Assembly (NCBI RefSeq): GCF_002937075.1
Contig: NZ_NHSJ01000134.1
Span: 124,001 to 188,000, forward strand
DNA: 64,000 nucleotides
Source of the DNA: Rhodoblastus sphagnicola
GTDB taxonomy: Bacteria; Pseudomonadota; Alphaproteobacteria; Rhizobiales; Beijerinckiaceae
Direction of reading: 5' to 3'
Every line of letters starts with the position of its first letter. Within the stretch, counting starts at the first letter, position 1. The notes beneath the pieces are model-generated. The model was not told the origin of the DNA and did no database searches. It saw only the letters and a program-made list of their open reading frames with translations. Shown one piece after another: positions 37,515 through 46,423 of the stretch. The position numbers and the translations under genes were made by a program.

Positions 37515-38378
37515 TCACGCCCGGGCCAGGACGGCGCCGAACTCGCTTTGGTTGCGCGTCGTGCAATAGACCTGATCGACCTTGAGTGGCGACAGGCCCA
37601 TTTCCGCGAGGCGATCCACGACGAAATGGAAGCTGTCCGGCGTGAATTGCCAAGCGTGGACGTCGATATAGGCCCCGTTGGCCTCGACAAATTGACGAAC
37701 GGCGTTCTGCGCCCTGGCGGCGACGCCTGAGCGATAGCCGGGATCCTCGTGGTCGCCGCTCCAGTGCCGTTCCTTGTCGTTATGTGTCGCCAAGGCGAGA
37801 TGTTCGACAATGCTGGCGAGGGTGTGGACCTTGCGTTGTTCGACATGGGCTTGCATCACATCGGCGAGCGAGCTTTCCGCGATGAAGTGATCGAAGCAAT
37901 AGCGTTTGTCCGGCATGTAAAGGACGTATTTGCCGCCGGGCTTGAGCAATCGCCCGACGTCCTTCAGATGTTGAACGAGGTCGGGCTGATGCTCGATGCA
38001 GTGCGAACTGACCACGGCGTCATAGGTTCCCGTCACGATCGAAAGGTCGCCGGTCGGCGAGACGAAATCGATGTAAGGGGGTTCGAGGTCCGCGATGGCG
38101 TATCCTCTGGCGGCGCGCAACTCTTCCTGGCTGAGCAAGTCGAAATATTTGACGCCTGGTCCTTTGATCATCGGGAATAGGCTGGGGCCGATCTCCAACG
38201 CCTCCGAAGCGCCATTCAGCAAGTCGCTTTGGTTCTCGCGCAAGGCGAAGCGCGTTCCGACGCGCCCCTCATGTTTGCCAAGGGTATGGAAATGCGCGAG
38301 CAATTGCTCGTCCGTGAGCGCTTTCAGGTCGGGATAGTGTTCCCGGTAGTAAGTGGGATCGACTTGGCACGGGTGCAT
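37515..38378 (-). CDS. SAM-dependent methyltransferase with N-terminal adapter
   Basis: A 287-residue protein. The first 35 residues (VDPTYYREHYPDLKALTDEQLLAHF, then GKHEGR) are the short helical adapter often found at the front of polysaccharide-synthesis enzymes. The rest is a class I methyltransferase: LEIGPSLFPMIKG in place of the classic glycine-rich motif I, VVSSHCIEHQPDLVQHL, and GRLLKPGGKYVLYMP. The start at 38378 is uncertain; an ATG at 38474 lacks protein-like sequence. It converges with tspO. It probably modifies a surface glycan, but no glycosyltransferase is next to it. Confidence 0.8.
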   Translation of the reverse strand: MHPCQVDPTYYREHYPDLKALTDEQLLAHFHTLGKHEGRVGTRFALRENQSDLLNGASEALEIGPSLFPMIKGPGVKYFDLLSQEELRAARGYAIADLEPPYIDFVSPTGDLSIVTGTYDAVVSSHCIEHQPDLVQHLKDVGRLLKPGGKYVLYMPDKRYCFDHFIAESSLADVMQAHVEQRKVHTLASIVEHLALATHNDKERHWSGDHEDPGYRSGVAARAQNAVRQFVEANGAYIDVHAWQFTPDSFHFVVDRLAEMGLSPLKVDQVYCTTRNQSEFGAVLARA

Positions 38379-38501
38379 GGGACAAATCTGTCGTTTGGAG
38401 AGCGCGGTGACGCTGAACAAAAGGTTCCGCCAATAAAGTTGGCGCGAGCATAAACAGGATGGAGTTGAAATCAATCACGCCTTGCGGAGTTGCTCATTCA
38501 G

Positions 38502-38542
38502 AGCAAGCTTCGCGCAAGCCTGAATCTTGCGCGAAGCTTGCT
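38502..38542. terminator. Long perfect hairpin downstream of dctA
   Basis: A perfect 17-bp inverted repeat (AGCAAGCTTCGCGCAAG with its complement) around a seven-base loop, 30 bases beyond the dctA stop. There is no T tract. It is likely a transcript-end hairpin or a dispersed palindrome of the AGAGCAAG type. Confidence 0.6.
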
Positions 38543-38571
38543 TAGTTGAGATCGTGGATACGTCGTTCCCG

Positions 38572-39867
38572 TCAAGAGACGGCCGCCTTGCCCGACAATG
38601 CCGCCTTTAGCTTGTCGCGGTCGAGTTCGTTTTCCCAGGACGCCACCACCACGGTCGCCACGCCATTGCCGATGATGTTGGTCAGCGCGCGGTTCTCCGA
38701 CATGAACTTGTCGATGGAGAACACGATGGCCATGCCCGGAACCAGCCGCGGATCGACGGCGGCCAGCGTCGCGGCCAGGGTGATGAAGCCCGCGCCGGTG
38801 ATGCCCGAAGCCCCCTTGGACGTCAGCATGGCCACCAGCAGGATGGTCAACTGGTGCGTCAGGTCGAGGTGAACGCCGAGCGCCTGGGCGATGAACAGCG
38901 TCGCCAGCGTCATGTAAATGTTGGTGCCGTCGAGGTTGAAGCTGTAGCCGGTGGGGACGACCAGGCCGACCACCGAGCGCGAACAGCCGGCGCGCTCCAG
39001 CTTGGCCATGAGTTGGGGCAGGGCGCTTTCCGACGATGAAGTGCCCAGCACGATCAGCAGTTCGTCCTTGATATAGGCCAGGAATTTGAAGATGTTGAAC
39101 CCGGAGACCGCCGCGATGGTCCCGAGCACGATGGAAATGAACAGGGCCGAGGTGAGATAGAAGGTTCCCACCAGCGAGGCCAGGCTGCCGAGCGAGGTCG
39201 CGCCGAACTTGCCGACCGTATAGGCCATGGCGCCGAAAGCGCCCAAGGGCGCGGCCTTCATCACGATATTGATGACGCCGAACACGGCCTGCGCCGAGGT
39301 GTCGATCAAGGCGCGCAGCGGCGCGCCCTTCTCGCCTAGCGCCAATAGTGCGAAACCCATCAGGATCGAGAACAGCAGCACCTGAAGAATGTCGCCGTTG
39401 GCGAAGGCGCCGATCACGGAATCCGGGATAATGCCGAGCAGGAACTCGACCGTGGTGCGATGGACCTTGGCGTATTGCTCCACCGACGCTACGTCGCCCG
39501 CCTTGCCGGCGAAACCCGCGCCCGGCTGGAGCACATTGCCGACGATGAGCCCGATCACCAGCGCGAAAGTGGAAACGACTTCGAAATAGATCAGCGACTT
39601 GACGCCGACGCGGCCGACCTTGCTGGCGTCCTGGATATGCGCGATGCCGGAGGAGACGGTGCAGAAAATGATCGGCGCGATCACCATCTTGATCAGCTTG
39701 ATGAAACCGTCGCCGAGCGCCTTCACGCCGGGGGAGGTTGAGAAGTCGGGGAAAAAAATGCCGGCCACGACGCCGAGCGCGATAGCGACCAGCACCTGGA
39801 CGTAGAGCAGCCGGTAAAACGGCGTTTTCGCCTTTTTCACGCCGCCCGCTGCCTGCAACTCCGCCAT
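38572..39867 (-). CDS. dctA: C4-dicarboxylate transport protein
   Basis: A 431-residue inner-membrane symporter for succinate, fumarate and malate (DAACS family). It has hairpin motif [20 protein letters not shown], the NMDGT-like [13 protein letters not shown] in TM7, and [18 protein letters not shown]. The chosen ATG at 39867 has GGAGCAGGGC before it; an ATG seven codons upstream lacks a site. DctBD regulators are not adjacent. It is probably monocistronic. Confidence 0.96.
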   Translation of the reverse strand: MAELQAAGGVKKAKTPFYRLLYVQVLVAIALGVVAGIFFPDFSTSPGVKALGDGFIKLIKMVIAPIIFCTVSSGIAHIQDASKVGRVGVKSLIYFEVVSTFALVIGLIVGNVLQPGAGFAGKAGDVASVEQYAKVHRTTVEFLLGIIPDSVIGAFANGDILQVLLFSILMGFALLALGEKGAPLRALIDTSAQAVFGVINIVMKAAPLGAFGAMAYTVGKFGATSLGSLASLVGTFYLTSALFISIVLGTIAAVSGFNIFKFLAYIKDELLIVLGTSSSESALPQLMAKLERAGCSRSVVGLVVPTGYSFNLDGTNIYMTLATLFIAQALGVHLDLTHQLTILLVAMLTSKGASGITGAGFITLAATLAAVDPRLVPGMAIVFSIDKFMSENRALTNIIGNGVATVVVASWENELDRDKLKAALSGKAAVS

Positions 39868-39958
39868 GCCCTGCTCCGTTTGCGTCATATTGTCGCTTCA
39901 TCTTTTTCGCTTATGACCGTGGGTGCGGCGCACAATCAAGCGTTTTGCCGAAATTTCG

Positions 39959-40543
39959 TTAAGCTTGCCGCTCCCCCGCGCAAAGCGCCCGGACCATTTC
40001 CGCGATCTGCGCCTCCAGCGCGTCATAGGGCACGGCCACCAGCATTTCCGCGAGGCCCAGCAGCACGACGCCGTGGACGGCGGAAAACCACGTGCGCGCC
40101 AGCATCTGGCGTTGGGGTTCGCTCTTGTCGGGCGCGATCCGCCGCAACGGCTCGGCCAGGTGTCGGAACAGCCCGAGCTGAATTTCTACATGCCAGTCTG
40201 GGGCCTCGGCCGGGTGGTGCTCGAACAGGGCGCGCCACAGCGACAGGTTGTCGCGGGCGAACCGGCAATAGGTCAGGGCGATTGCGACGAGACGCTCGGT
40301 TGGATCGTCGGCGTCTTCCGCCGCCAGCGCGGCGTCGAGTCGGCGCAACGTGCGCGCTGACACCCGCAGCAGCAATTCGTCGAGGTCGCCGACGAGATTA
40401 TAGACGCCGCCGAGCGACACGCCGACGGCGGCGGCCAACTCCCGCGCCTTCAACGCGACGTGGCCCGACTCTGCGACGGTGCGCTCGGCGGCATCGATCA
40501 GGCGCTCGCGCTGGGCGCCACGGCGCTCCTCGGCTTTAGTCAT
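39959..40543 (-). CDS. TetR-family repressor of the pspA module
   Basis: A 194-residue regulator with an N-terminal HTH (ARELAAAVGVSLGGVYNLVGDLDELL, residues 36-61) and a C-terminal helical domain (TetR_C WHG type: WFSAVHGVVLLGL). It diverges from pspA. Three closely related 15-bp palindromes (consensus WTGAAC-N3-GTTCAW) fill the 112 bases between them, which strongly suggests autoregulation and control of pspA. The inducer is unknown; family members often sense hydrophobic compounds or acyl-CoA. Confidence 0.9.
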   Translation of the reverse strand: MTKAEERRGAQRERLIDAAERTVAESGHVALKARELAAAVGVSLGGVYNLVGDLDELLLRVSARTLRRLDAALAAEDADDPTERLVAIALTYCRFARDNLSLWRALFEHHPAEAPDWHVEIQLGLFRHLAEPLRRIAPDKSEPQRQMLARTWFSAVHGVVLLGLAEMLVAVPYDALEAQIAEMVRALCAGERQA

Positions 40544-40567
40544 GTCTTAACCTTTATGCGCGGTATG

Positions 40568-40582
40568 TTGAACTCTGTTCAA
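40568..40582. promoter_or_regulatory. TetR operator, site 1
   Basis: TTGAACTCTGTTCAA, a perfect 6+3+6 palindrome 25 bases upstream of the tetR start codon. Confidence 0.8.
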
Positions 40583-40590
40583 AAATTATC

Positions 40591-40605
40591 TTGAACGGCG
40601 TTCAA
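40591..40605. promoter_or_regulatory. TetR operator, site 2
   Basis: TTGAACGGCGTTCAA, the same palindrome 23 bp (about two helical turns) from site 1. Confidence 0.8.
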
Positions 40606-40625
40606 GTCTGCGCTACAGCTAGATT

Positions 40626-40640
40626 ATGAACGATGTTCAT
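40626..40640. promoter_or_regulatory. TetR operator, site 3
   Basis: ATGAACGATGTTCAT, the same architecture with an A/T swap at the ends. It ends 15 bases before the preferred pspA start and would block transcription or early elongation. Confidence 0.75.
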
Positions 40641-40655
40641 ATCACGGGGACCGCA

Positions 40656-41342
40656 ATGTTCAAGACGCTTGTCAAACTGTTCCGCGCCAAGACTTTTATA
40701 ACCCAGGAGCAGTTTTCCGACGCCCACGCCCTCACCCTGCTCGACCAGCAGATCCGGGATTGCGTCGCGGCGTTGGCCGAGGCGAAGAAGGCCGCCGCGC
40801 TCGCCACCGCCCAGCATCAGGGCGAGCAGCGCCGCCTCGCCATGCTGGAAGCCGAGATCGCCGATCTCGAAATCCGGGCCTGCGCGGCGCTGAACCAGGA
40901 CCGTGACGATCTGGCGTTGGAGACCGCCGGGCTGCTGGCCGATCTCGAAGCCGACCGCAACGCTGTCAGCTGCGCCTGCGCGCTGTATGAAGGCCAATGC
41001 GCAAGAATGCGCCGCCGCCTGCGCAAGTCGGAAGCCCGCCTTTCGGAATTGCACCGGGGCCGCAATCTCGTGCGCGCGAAAAACGCGCTCGGCCAGTTGC
41101 GCCGCGACGCGCAGGGCGACAACCCGTTTCGCGCCGGTTTCGCCGAAGTCGAAGCGACGCTGGCGCGACTGACCGAGAGGAACCTGCTGGCCGAGGACGT
41201 CGAAGAGGCGCGGGCCGGGTTGGACGACGACCGCAACCCGCAAAAGATGGCCGAAAAACTCTCCGAGGCCGGCCGCGGCCCGCGCCTGCGCGCCACCGCC
41301 GAGGATGTGTTCGCAAGGCTGAGGGCGAAGACCGCCGCGTGA
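40656..41342 (+). CDS. pspA: PspA/IM30-family membrane-stress protein
   Basis: A 228-residue coiled-coil protein (residues 25-190 mostly heptad-rich; MFKTLVKLFRAKTF amphipathic N-terminus). PspA oligomers coat and repair stressed inner membranes. The ATG at 40656 begins with the family's typical MFKTL and has GGGGA upstream; ATG 40626 overlaps an operator. It is followed by yiaA and then the LplT-PlsC-Aas gene. No PspB, PspC or PspF is nearby; the divergent TetR protein is the likely regulator instead. Confidence 0.85.
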   Translation: MFKTLVKLFRAKTFITQEQFSDAHALTLLDQQIRDCVAALAEAKKAAALATAQHQGEQRRLAMLEAEIADLEIRACAALNQDRDDLALETAGLLADLEADRNAVSCACALYEGQCARMRRRLRKSEARLSELHRGRNLVRAKNALGQLRRDAQGDNPFRAGFAEVEATLARLTERNLLAEDVEEARAGLDDDRNPQKMAEKLSEAGRGPRLRATAEDVFARLRAKTAA

Positions 41343-41367
41343 TGTCCCCAACCAAAGGACCAAGGCC

Positions 41368-41619
41368 GTGAACCAGAACGTCGTTTCTCATTCCTCCGCC
41401 TGGGTGACCTTCAATTACGCCACACTCATCCTGGCGTTCTTCACGCTTGCCGCCGGCATCTTCTTCCTGCCGGTCGATCTGTGGACCAAGGCCTATCTCG
41501 GCATGGGCGTGGTCATGCTGGCGCAGTCCTGCGTTTCCGTAACAAAAACCGCCCGCGACAAGCATGAGTCCGACAGGCTCCTCACCCGCATCGGGAGGCC
41601 AAGACCGAACGGCTGTTGA
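41368..41619 (+). CDS. yiaA: YiaA/YiaB-family membrane protein, 3' end frameshifted
   Basis: An 83-residue protein with two membrane helices (NYATLILAFFTLAAGIFFLP; AYLGMGVVMLAQSCVSVTKT), then KTARDKHESDRLLTRI. The present frame ends IGRPRPNGC. One base further on, another frame reads EAKTERLLMDIGK and stops at 41634-41636, which is what the family C-terminus should look like. A single-base loss near 41593-41595 would explain this. YiaA often accompanies PspA in alphaproteobacteria; together they are a membrane-stress pair. Confidence 0.8.
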   Translation: MNQNVVSHSSAWVTFNYATLILAFFTLAAGIFFLPVDLWTKAYLGMGVVMLAQSCVSVTKTARDKHESDRLLTRIGRPRPNGC

Positions 41620-41868
41620 TGGACATCGGCAAGTAATACGAAATCCGAGTGATTCATTTTTGATTTCGCATTCCATTCGCGCGGAAATTCGCCGTCGCGA
41701 TCCAAGGAATTCCGCGCGAGTTGTTTGCGCGAATTGCGAAGCAATCTCGCGGAAACCGTATATCGTCCGGCCCGGTCGCTCCCGCTTTCGGGAGCGCGCC
41801 CCTGCGACATTAAGTCAACGGATAATTTCCGTTTTTGGCTGCATTTTACGCGGCTTCGGGAGGACCAG

Positions 41869-44800
41869 ATGTTCGCTTTGATGACCGGCCGCAAATTCGC
41901 GCCCCTGTTCTGGACGCAGTTCCTCTCCGCCTTCAACGACAATTTCCTGAAGAACTCCCTGGTCTTCCTCATCATGTTCAAAATGGCGGGATCATCGGCG
42001 CAATCGCTGGTGACGCTCGCCGGCGGCCTGTTCATCCTGCCGTTTTTCCTGCTCTCGGGCCTGGGCGGTCAAATGGCCGACCGCTTCGACAAGGCGAAGC
42101 TGGCGCAGCGGCTCAAGCTCACGGAAATGCTCGCGGCCGGCATCGCGGTCGGCGGCTTCGCCCTACAATCCATTCCGCTGCTGTTCGCCGCGCTCGCCCT
42201 GTTCGGCTGCATTTCCGCTTTGTTCGGGCCGATCAAATACGGCATCCTGCCCGACCACCTGCACAAGAGCGAACTGCCCGTCGGCAACGCCCTGATCGAG
42301 GGCGCGACCTTCGTCGCCATCCTGCTCGGCACGCTCGCAGGCGGCTTCGCCTCGCGCGGCGGCGGCAATCCCGCCCATTTCGCTTACGCCATGCTTGGCA
42401 TCGCCGCCGCCTGCTACATCGCCAGCCTGTTCATCCCGAAGACCGGCGAGGCCGCGCCCGATCTGAAGATCGAAAAGAACATTTTTCGCTCCACCGGCCA
42501 TCTGATCTCGGATCTGTGGGGCGACAGCCGCCTGTGGCGCGCCGGGGTGATGGTCAGCCTGTTCTGGATGTTCGGCTCCATCGCGCTATCCCTGTTGCCG
42601 CCTCTGGTAAAAATGCAGCTCGGCGGCGACGAGATGGCGGTGTCCTATTATCTCGCGGCCTTCGCCGTGGCGGTGGCGCTTGGTTCGGGCCTCGGCGCCT
42701 TCCTTTGCGCCGGCCGCATCGTGCTGCTGCCCGCGCCGGTCGCCACCCTGGCGATGGGCTTTTTCTCTGTCGAACTGGCGCTGGCGCTGAATGGCGTCGC
42801 CCCGATTGCGCCGGACAGCGATTTCTTCGGCCATGCCCTGGCCTGGCGCATCGGCGCTGACCTGTTCGGCCTCGCCTTCGCTGGCGGCGTGTTGGCTGTG
42901 CCGAGCTTTTCCGCCGCGCAGGCCTGGGCCGACACGGACAAGCGGGCGCGCGTCGTCGCCGCCATCAACGTGCTCAACGCCGCCCTCATGGTTTTGGGCG
43001 CTGTGGCGGTCGCGGCGTTGCAGGCGGCGGGTCTTGGCTTTTCCGGCCTGTTCGCGCTAATGGGAGCGACCTGCGCAGCTTCCGCTATCTGGATGTTCAA
43101 GACCTTGCCGACCAACCCCCTGAGCGATCTGCTCTCCATCGTGTTCCGCGCCTTCTATCGCGTGGAGATCGTCGGCCGCGAAAATTTCGCCAAAGCGGGG
43201 CCAAACTGCATCGTGGCGCTGAACCACGTCAGTTTTCTGGACGCGCCGCTGGCCTTCTCCCTGCTCGAAGGCGCCCCGGTGTTCGCCATCGACTCAGCAA
43301 TCGCCCAGGAGTGGTGGGTCAAGCCGTTCCTGCGCTTCGCCCGCACCTATGCGCTCGATCCCTCAAGGCCGCTGGCGACGCGCGGCCTGATCCAGGAGGT
43401 GCGCAACGGCGCCTCGCTGGTGATCTTCCCCGAGGGACGCCTGACCGTCACGGGCGCGCTGATGAAGGTTTACGACGGCGCCGGCATGATCGCGGACAAA
43501 TCCGATGTCAAAGTCGTGCCTGTCAGGCTCGACGGCCTGGAGAGCACCGCCTTCTCGCGGCTGTCGCGCGAACAGGCGCCGCGCCGCTGGTTTCCCAAGG
43601 TGCGTGTCACCGTGATGGAACCGGTCGAGCTGAAAGTGGACGAAAGATTGCGCGGCAAGGCGCGGCGCATGGCCGCAGGCGCGGCGCTCTACCAGGTGAT
43701 GTCGGACCTGGTGTTCCGCACGACGGACGTCAAGAAAACCCTGTTCAACTCCGTGGTCGAGGCCGCCGCGAAATACGGCAAGGGTCGCGTGGCGGTGGAG
43801 GACCCGATCAGCGGCAAGCTGACCTATCGCAAATTGCTGATCGGCGCCCGCGCGCTGGGCGAAAAACTCGACGGTCTCGCCGAGGCTGGCGCGCCGCTCG
43901 GCCTGATGCTGCCCAATTCCAATGCGGCGGCCGTGGCCTTTCTCGGCCTGACCTCGGCCAACCATCCGCCGGCCATGATCAATTTCACCGCCGGCCCGGC
44001 GAACATTCTGGCGGCCTGCGCGGCGGCCAAGGTGAAAACCATCGTCACCTCGCGCGGCTTCATCGAGAAGGCCAATCTGCAAGCTTTGGTCGACAAGGTC
44101 GGCGAACAGATCGCGTTCGTCTATCTTGAGGACGTCAAGGCGCAGGTGTCGGCGCGCGACAAGCTGCGCGCCCTGCTCAACGCGCGGGAACCGATCCATG
44201 ACGGCGACCCGGAAGGCTGCGCCGCCATCCTGTTCACGTCAGGCTCCGAAGGCGCGCCAAAAGGCGTGATGCTGTCGCACCGCAACATCCTGTCCAATGT
44301 GGCGCAAGCCGCCGCGCGCATCGATTTCGGCCCGCAGGACCGGGTGTTCAACATCCTCCCGGTGTTCCATTCCTTTGGCCTGACCGCCGGAATGCTGCTG
44401 CCGCTGGTGTCCGGCGTGCCGCTCTATCTCTATCCCTCTCCGCTGCATTACCGCGTGGTGCCCGAACTGGTCTATGGCTGCAACGCCACCATCATGTTCG
44501 GCACCGACACCCTGCTCGCCGGCTACGCCCGTTCCGCGCACCCCTACGATTTCCGCTCGCTGCGCTATGTCATCGCCGGCGCGGAGGCCGTGAAGGAGTC
44601 GACGCGCAACACCTATGACGAGAAATTCGGCCTGCGCATCCTGGAAGGCTATGGCGTCACCGAATGCGCGCCGGTGCTCGGCCTGAACACGCCGATGTTC
44701 AACAAGTTCGGCACGGTCGGCCGGCTGCTGCCGGGCATCGAGGCCAGGCTCGAACCCGTGCCGGGCATTGCGGAAGGCGGCCGCCTGCACGTGCGCGGCC

Positions 44801-45249
44801 CCAACATCATGATGGGCTATCTGCGCAGCGAAAACCCCGGCGTCATGGAAGCGCCGAAAGACGGCTGGCACGACACCGGCGACATCGTGACCATCGACGC
44901 GCAAGGTTTTGTCGCCATCAAGGGCCGCGCCAAGCGCTTCGCCAAAATCGCCGGCGAAATGATCTCGCTGGCGGCGGTGGAGGCGTTGGCGAGCCAGTTC
45001 TGGCCGGAGGCGGTGCTGGCCGTGGTGGCGCGGCCCGACCCGCGCAAGGGCGAACGGCTGATCCTGTTCACCGAGCACGCCAACGCCAACCGCAGCGACT
45101 TCATCCCCTTCGCCAAAGGCATGGGCGCGACGGAACTGATGCTGCCGGCGCAGGTCGTGGTGGTGGACTCGATCCCGCTGCTCGGCTCCGGCAAGATCGA
45201 CTATCCGGCGGTGGGCCGCATGGCGGAGGAGATGGCGGCGGCGGCGTGA
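41869..45249 (+). CDS. aas: LplT-PlsC-Aas triple fusion: phospholipid importer, acyltransferase and acyl-ACP synthetase
   Basis: A 1126-residue protein. Residues 1-405 are a 12-helix MFS domain like the lysophospholipid flippase LplT (FWTQFLSAFNDNFLKNSL). Residues 425-620 are a PlsC acyltransferase (NHVSFLDAPL; FPEGRLTVTG). Residues 650-1120 are an AMP-forming acyl-ACP synthetase (LFTSGSEGAPKGVMLSHRN; GYGVTECAPVLG; DGWHDTGDI). It would take up lysophospholipid and re-acylate it in place. GGGAGGACC precedes ATG 41869. It lies downstream of pspA-yiaA, so it may belong to the same envelope-repair response; 250 bases separate it from yiaA. Confidence 0.94.
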   Translation: MFALMTGRKFAPLFWTQFLSAFNDNFLKNSLVFLIMFKMAGSSAQSLVTLAGGLFILPFFLLSGLGGQMADRFDKAKLAQRLKLTEMLAAGIAVGGFALQSIPLLFAALALFGCISALFGPIKYGILPDHLHKSELPVGNALIEGATFVAILLGTLAGGFASRGGGNPAHFAYAMLGIAAACYIASLFIPKTGEAAPDLKIEKNIFRSTGHLISDLWGDSRLWRAGVMVSLFWMFGSIALSLLPPLVKMQLGGDEMAVSYYLAAFAVAVALGSGLGAFLCAGRIVLLPAPVATLAMGFFSVELALALNGVAPIAPDSDFFGHALAWRIGADLFGLAFAGGVLAVPSFSAAQAWADTDKRARVVAAINVLNAALMVLGAVAVAALQAAGLGFSGLFALMGATCAASAIWMFKTLPTNPLSDLLSIVFRAFYRVEIVGRENFAKAGPNCIVALNHVSFLDAPLAFSLLEGAPVFAIDSAIAQEWWVKPFLRFARTYALDPSRPLATRGLIQEVRNGASLVIFPEGRLTVTGALMKVYDGAGMIADKSDVKVVPVRLDGLESTAFSRLSREQAPRRWFPKVRVTVMEPVELKVDERLRGKARRMAAGAALYQVMSDLVFRTTDVKKTLFNSVVEAAAKYGKGRVAVEDPISGKLTYRKLLIGARALGEKLDGLAEAGAPLGLMLPNSNAAAVAFLGLTSANHPPAMINFTAGPANILAACAAAKVKTIVTSRGFIEKANLQALVDKVGEQIAFVYLEDVKAQVSARDKLRALLNAREPIHDGDPEGCAAILFTSGSEGAPKGVMLSHRNILSNVAQAAARIDFGPQDRVFNILPVFHSFGLTAGMLLPLVSGVPLYLYPSPLHYRVVPELVYGCNATIMFGTDTLLAGYARSAHPYDFRSLRYVIAGAEAVKESTRNTYDEKFGLRILEGYGVTECAPVLGLNTPMFNKFGTVGRLLPGIEARLEPVPGIAEGGRLHVRGPNIMMGYLRSENPGVMEAPKDGWHDTGDIVTIDAQGFVAIKGRAKRFAKIAGEMISLAAVEALASQFWPEAVLAVVARPDPRKGERLILFTEHANANRSDFIPFAKGMGATELMLPAQVVVVDSIPLLGSGKIDYPAVGRMAEEMAAAA

Positions 45250-45938
45250 GCCCCGCAGGCGCGAGAGGGCAGGGGTGAGGGGGACTCGGGCGTTGGCTTC
45301 AGCGCCTCCGCGCGGCGAAAAGTGAAAGCGCCGATCCCAAAATTCCAAAGTGAAAATGCAAAAACCACAACATAGTGTTCACGTTTTGTTTCATGTGAAA
45401 CACCCCTCACACAGCGCGTCTCCATAAACCAATGACTTGCCTGATAAAATCACCGGAAACGCCATCGGCGAAAATCCCGCGCCGCCCCTGCGCGCCCACA
45501 GATCTCGTGGGCAACCTCTCGGTTGCGTGCGCCGAAAACAACAGTTTTGCGCAAGAATCCGCATGGTTTTCACCAAAAATATCGCTTTTTCTCCGGTTTT
45601 GAACAAACCCGCGACAACCTGAGATGGAAATTTTCAGTCGCGGCAAAAGCGAACACGCCCCTCACGCCTCCCCGGCAAGGAAGTTCCGCACGGCCAAATA
45701 AACGCGGCCGCGTTCACACTGATCCGCCATTTCGCTTCGCGACAGTTTGATCAATCGACAGGTGAAATACCGCCTCTTCGTCTGGCGACTGTCAACCGAC
45801 GAAACATGCTTCCACTTGCGGCAAAGCTTTCGATTTCGGCAATGCAAAAATCAATGAGCGTCATTCATCAATTGAATGTTAAAATTAAAAGAGTAGTTTC
45901 ATGTCGTGATCTATAAGAGTGATTCGGAGAAAAATCAA
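45250..45938. other. Long gene-free stretch before mucR with a second parS-like site
   Basis: 689 bases without a convincing gene. It starts with a fragment resembling a rhizobial repeat (GCGAGAGGGCAGGGGTGAGG at 45262-45281). A parS-like site lies at 45386-45401. From 45840 to 45935 it is AT-rich, as expected for a MucR-autoregulated promoter. Confidence 0.55.
45386..45401. promoter_or_regulatory. Second parS-like site
   Basis: TGTTTCATGTGAAACA differs by one central base from the perfect palindrome TGTTTCACGTGAAACA. It is noncoding. The central change is in the CACGTG core, so ParB affinity may be reduced. Confidence 0.5.
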
Positions 45939-46409
45939 ATGGCCGAGAATGAGAATACGGCGCTGATAGCGCAAATTCTTTCGTCATATTTGTCCAATAA
46001 TACCGTGGCCCCTGCGGACCTCATGTCTGTGATTGAAACGGTCAAGACCGCTTTCGGCGCCGCTGGCGGAACGGCGACAGTCGTTGCGGCTGAAGAGCCG
46101 AAGAAAATGGAGCCGGCGGTTTCAGTCAAGAAGTCCATCAGTTCGGATGCGTTGACGTGCCTGTGCTGCGGCAAGCGGTTCAAATCCCTCAAACGTCATC
46201 TCCAGTCCGAACATAACCTGTCTCCGGACGAGTATCGCGCGGCGTTTGGCTTGAAGTCCGATTATCCCATCGTGGCCCCGGACTATTCCGCTCAGCGGTC
46301 CTCGTTGGCCAAGAGCGCCGGGCTGGGCCGAAAGGCTGGCGAAGTAGTGACCAGTGTTGAGAAGAAGCCCATCAGAAAGAAGGTGGCGATCAAAGCGGCG
46401 GCGGAATAA
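45939..46409 (+). CDS. mucR: MucR/Ros-family zinc-finger transcriptional regulator
   Basis: A 156-residue alphaproteobacterial regulator. The N-terminal oligomerisation part is IAQILSSYLSNN. The prokaryotic zinc finger is CLCCGKRFKSLKRHLQSEH, followed by the family block DEYRAAFGLKSDYPIVAPDY and SLAKSAGLGRK. The Lys-rich tail is variable. MucR proteins act as H-NS-like silencers at AT-rich DNA and control exopolysaccharide and motility. ATG 45939 follows GGAG by nine bases. Its AT-rich upstream region fits autoregulation. The AT-rich genes and gaps at 28 and 32 kb could be targets. Confidence 0.93.
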   Translation: MAENENTALIAQILSSYLSNNTVAPADLMSVIETVKTAFGAAGGTATVVAAEEPKKMEPAVSVKKSISSDALTCLCCGKRFKSLKRHLQSEHNLSPDEYRAAFGLKSDYPIVAPDYSAQRSSLAKSAGLGRKAGEVVTSVEKKPIRKKVAIKAAAE

Positions 46410-46423
46410 AACCATCAGCGACA

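Noticed and set aside
45391-45646. Several overlapping 60-80 codon frames before mucR
   Set aside because: No start context or consistent composition; noncoding DNA fits better.
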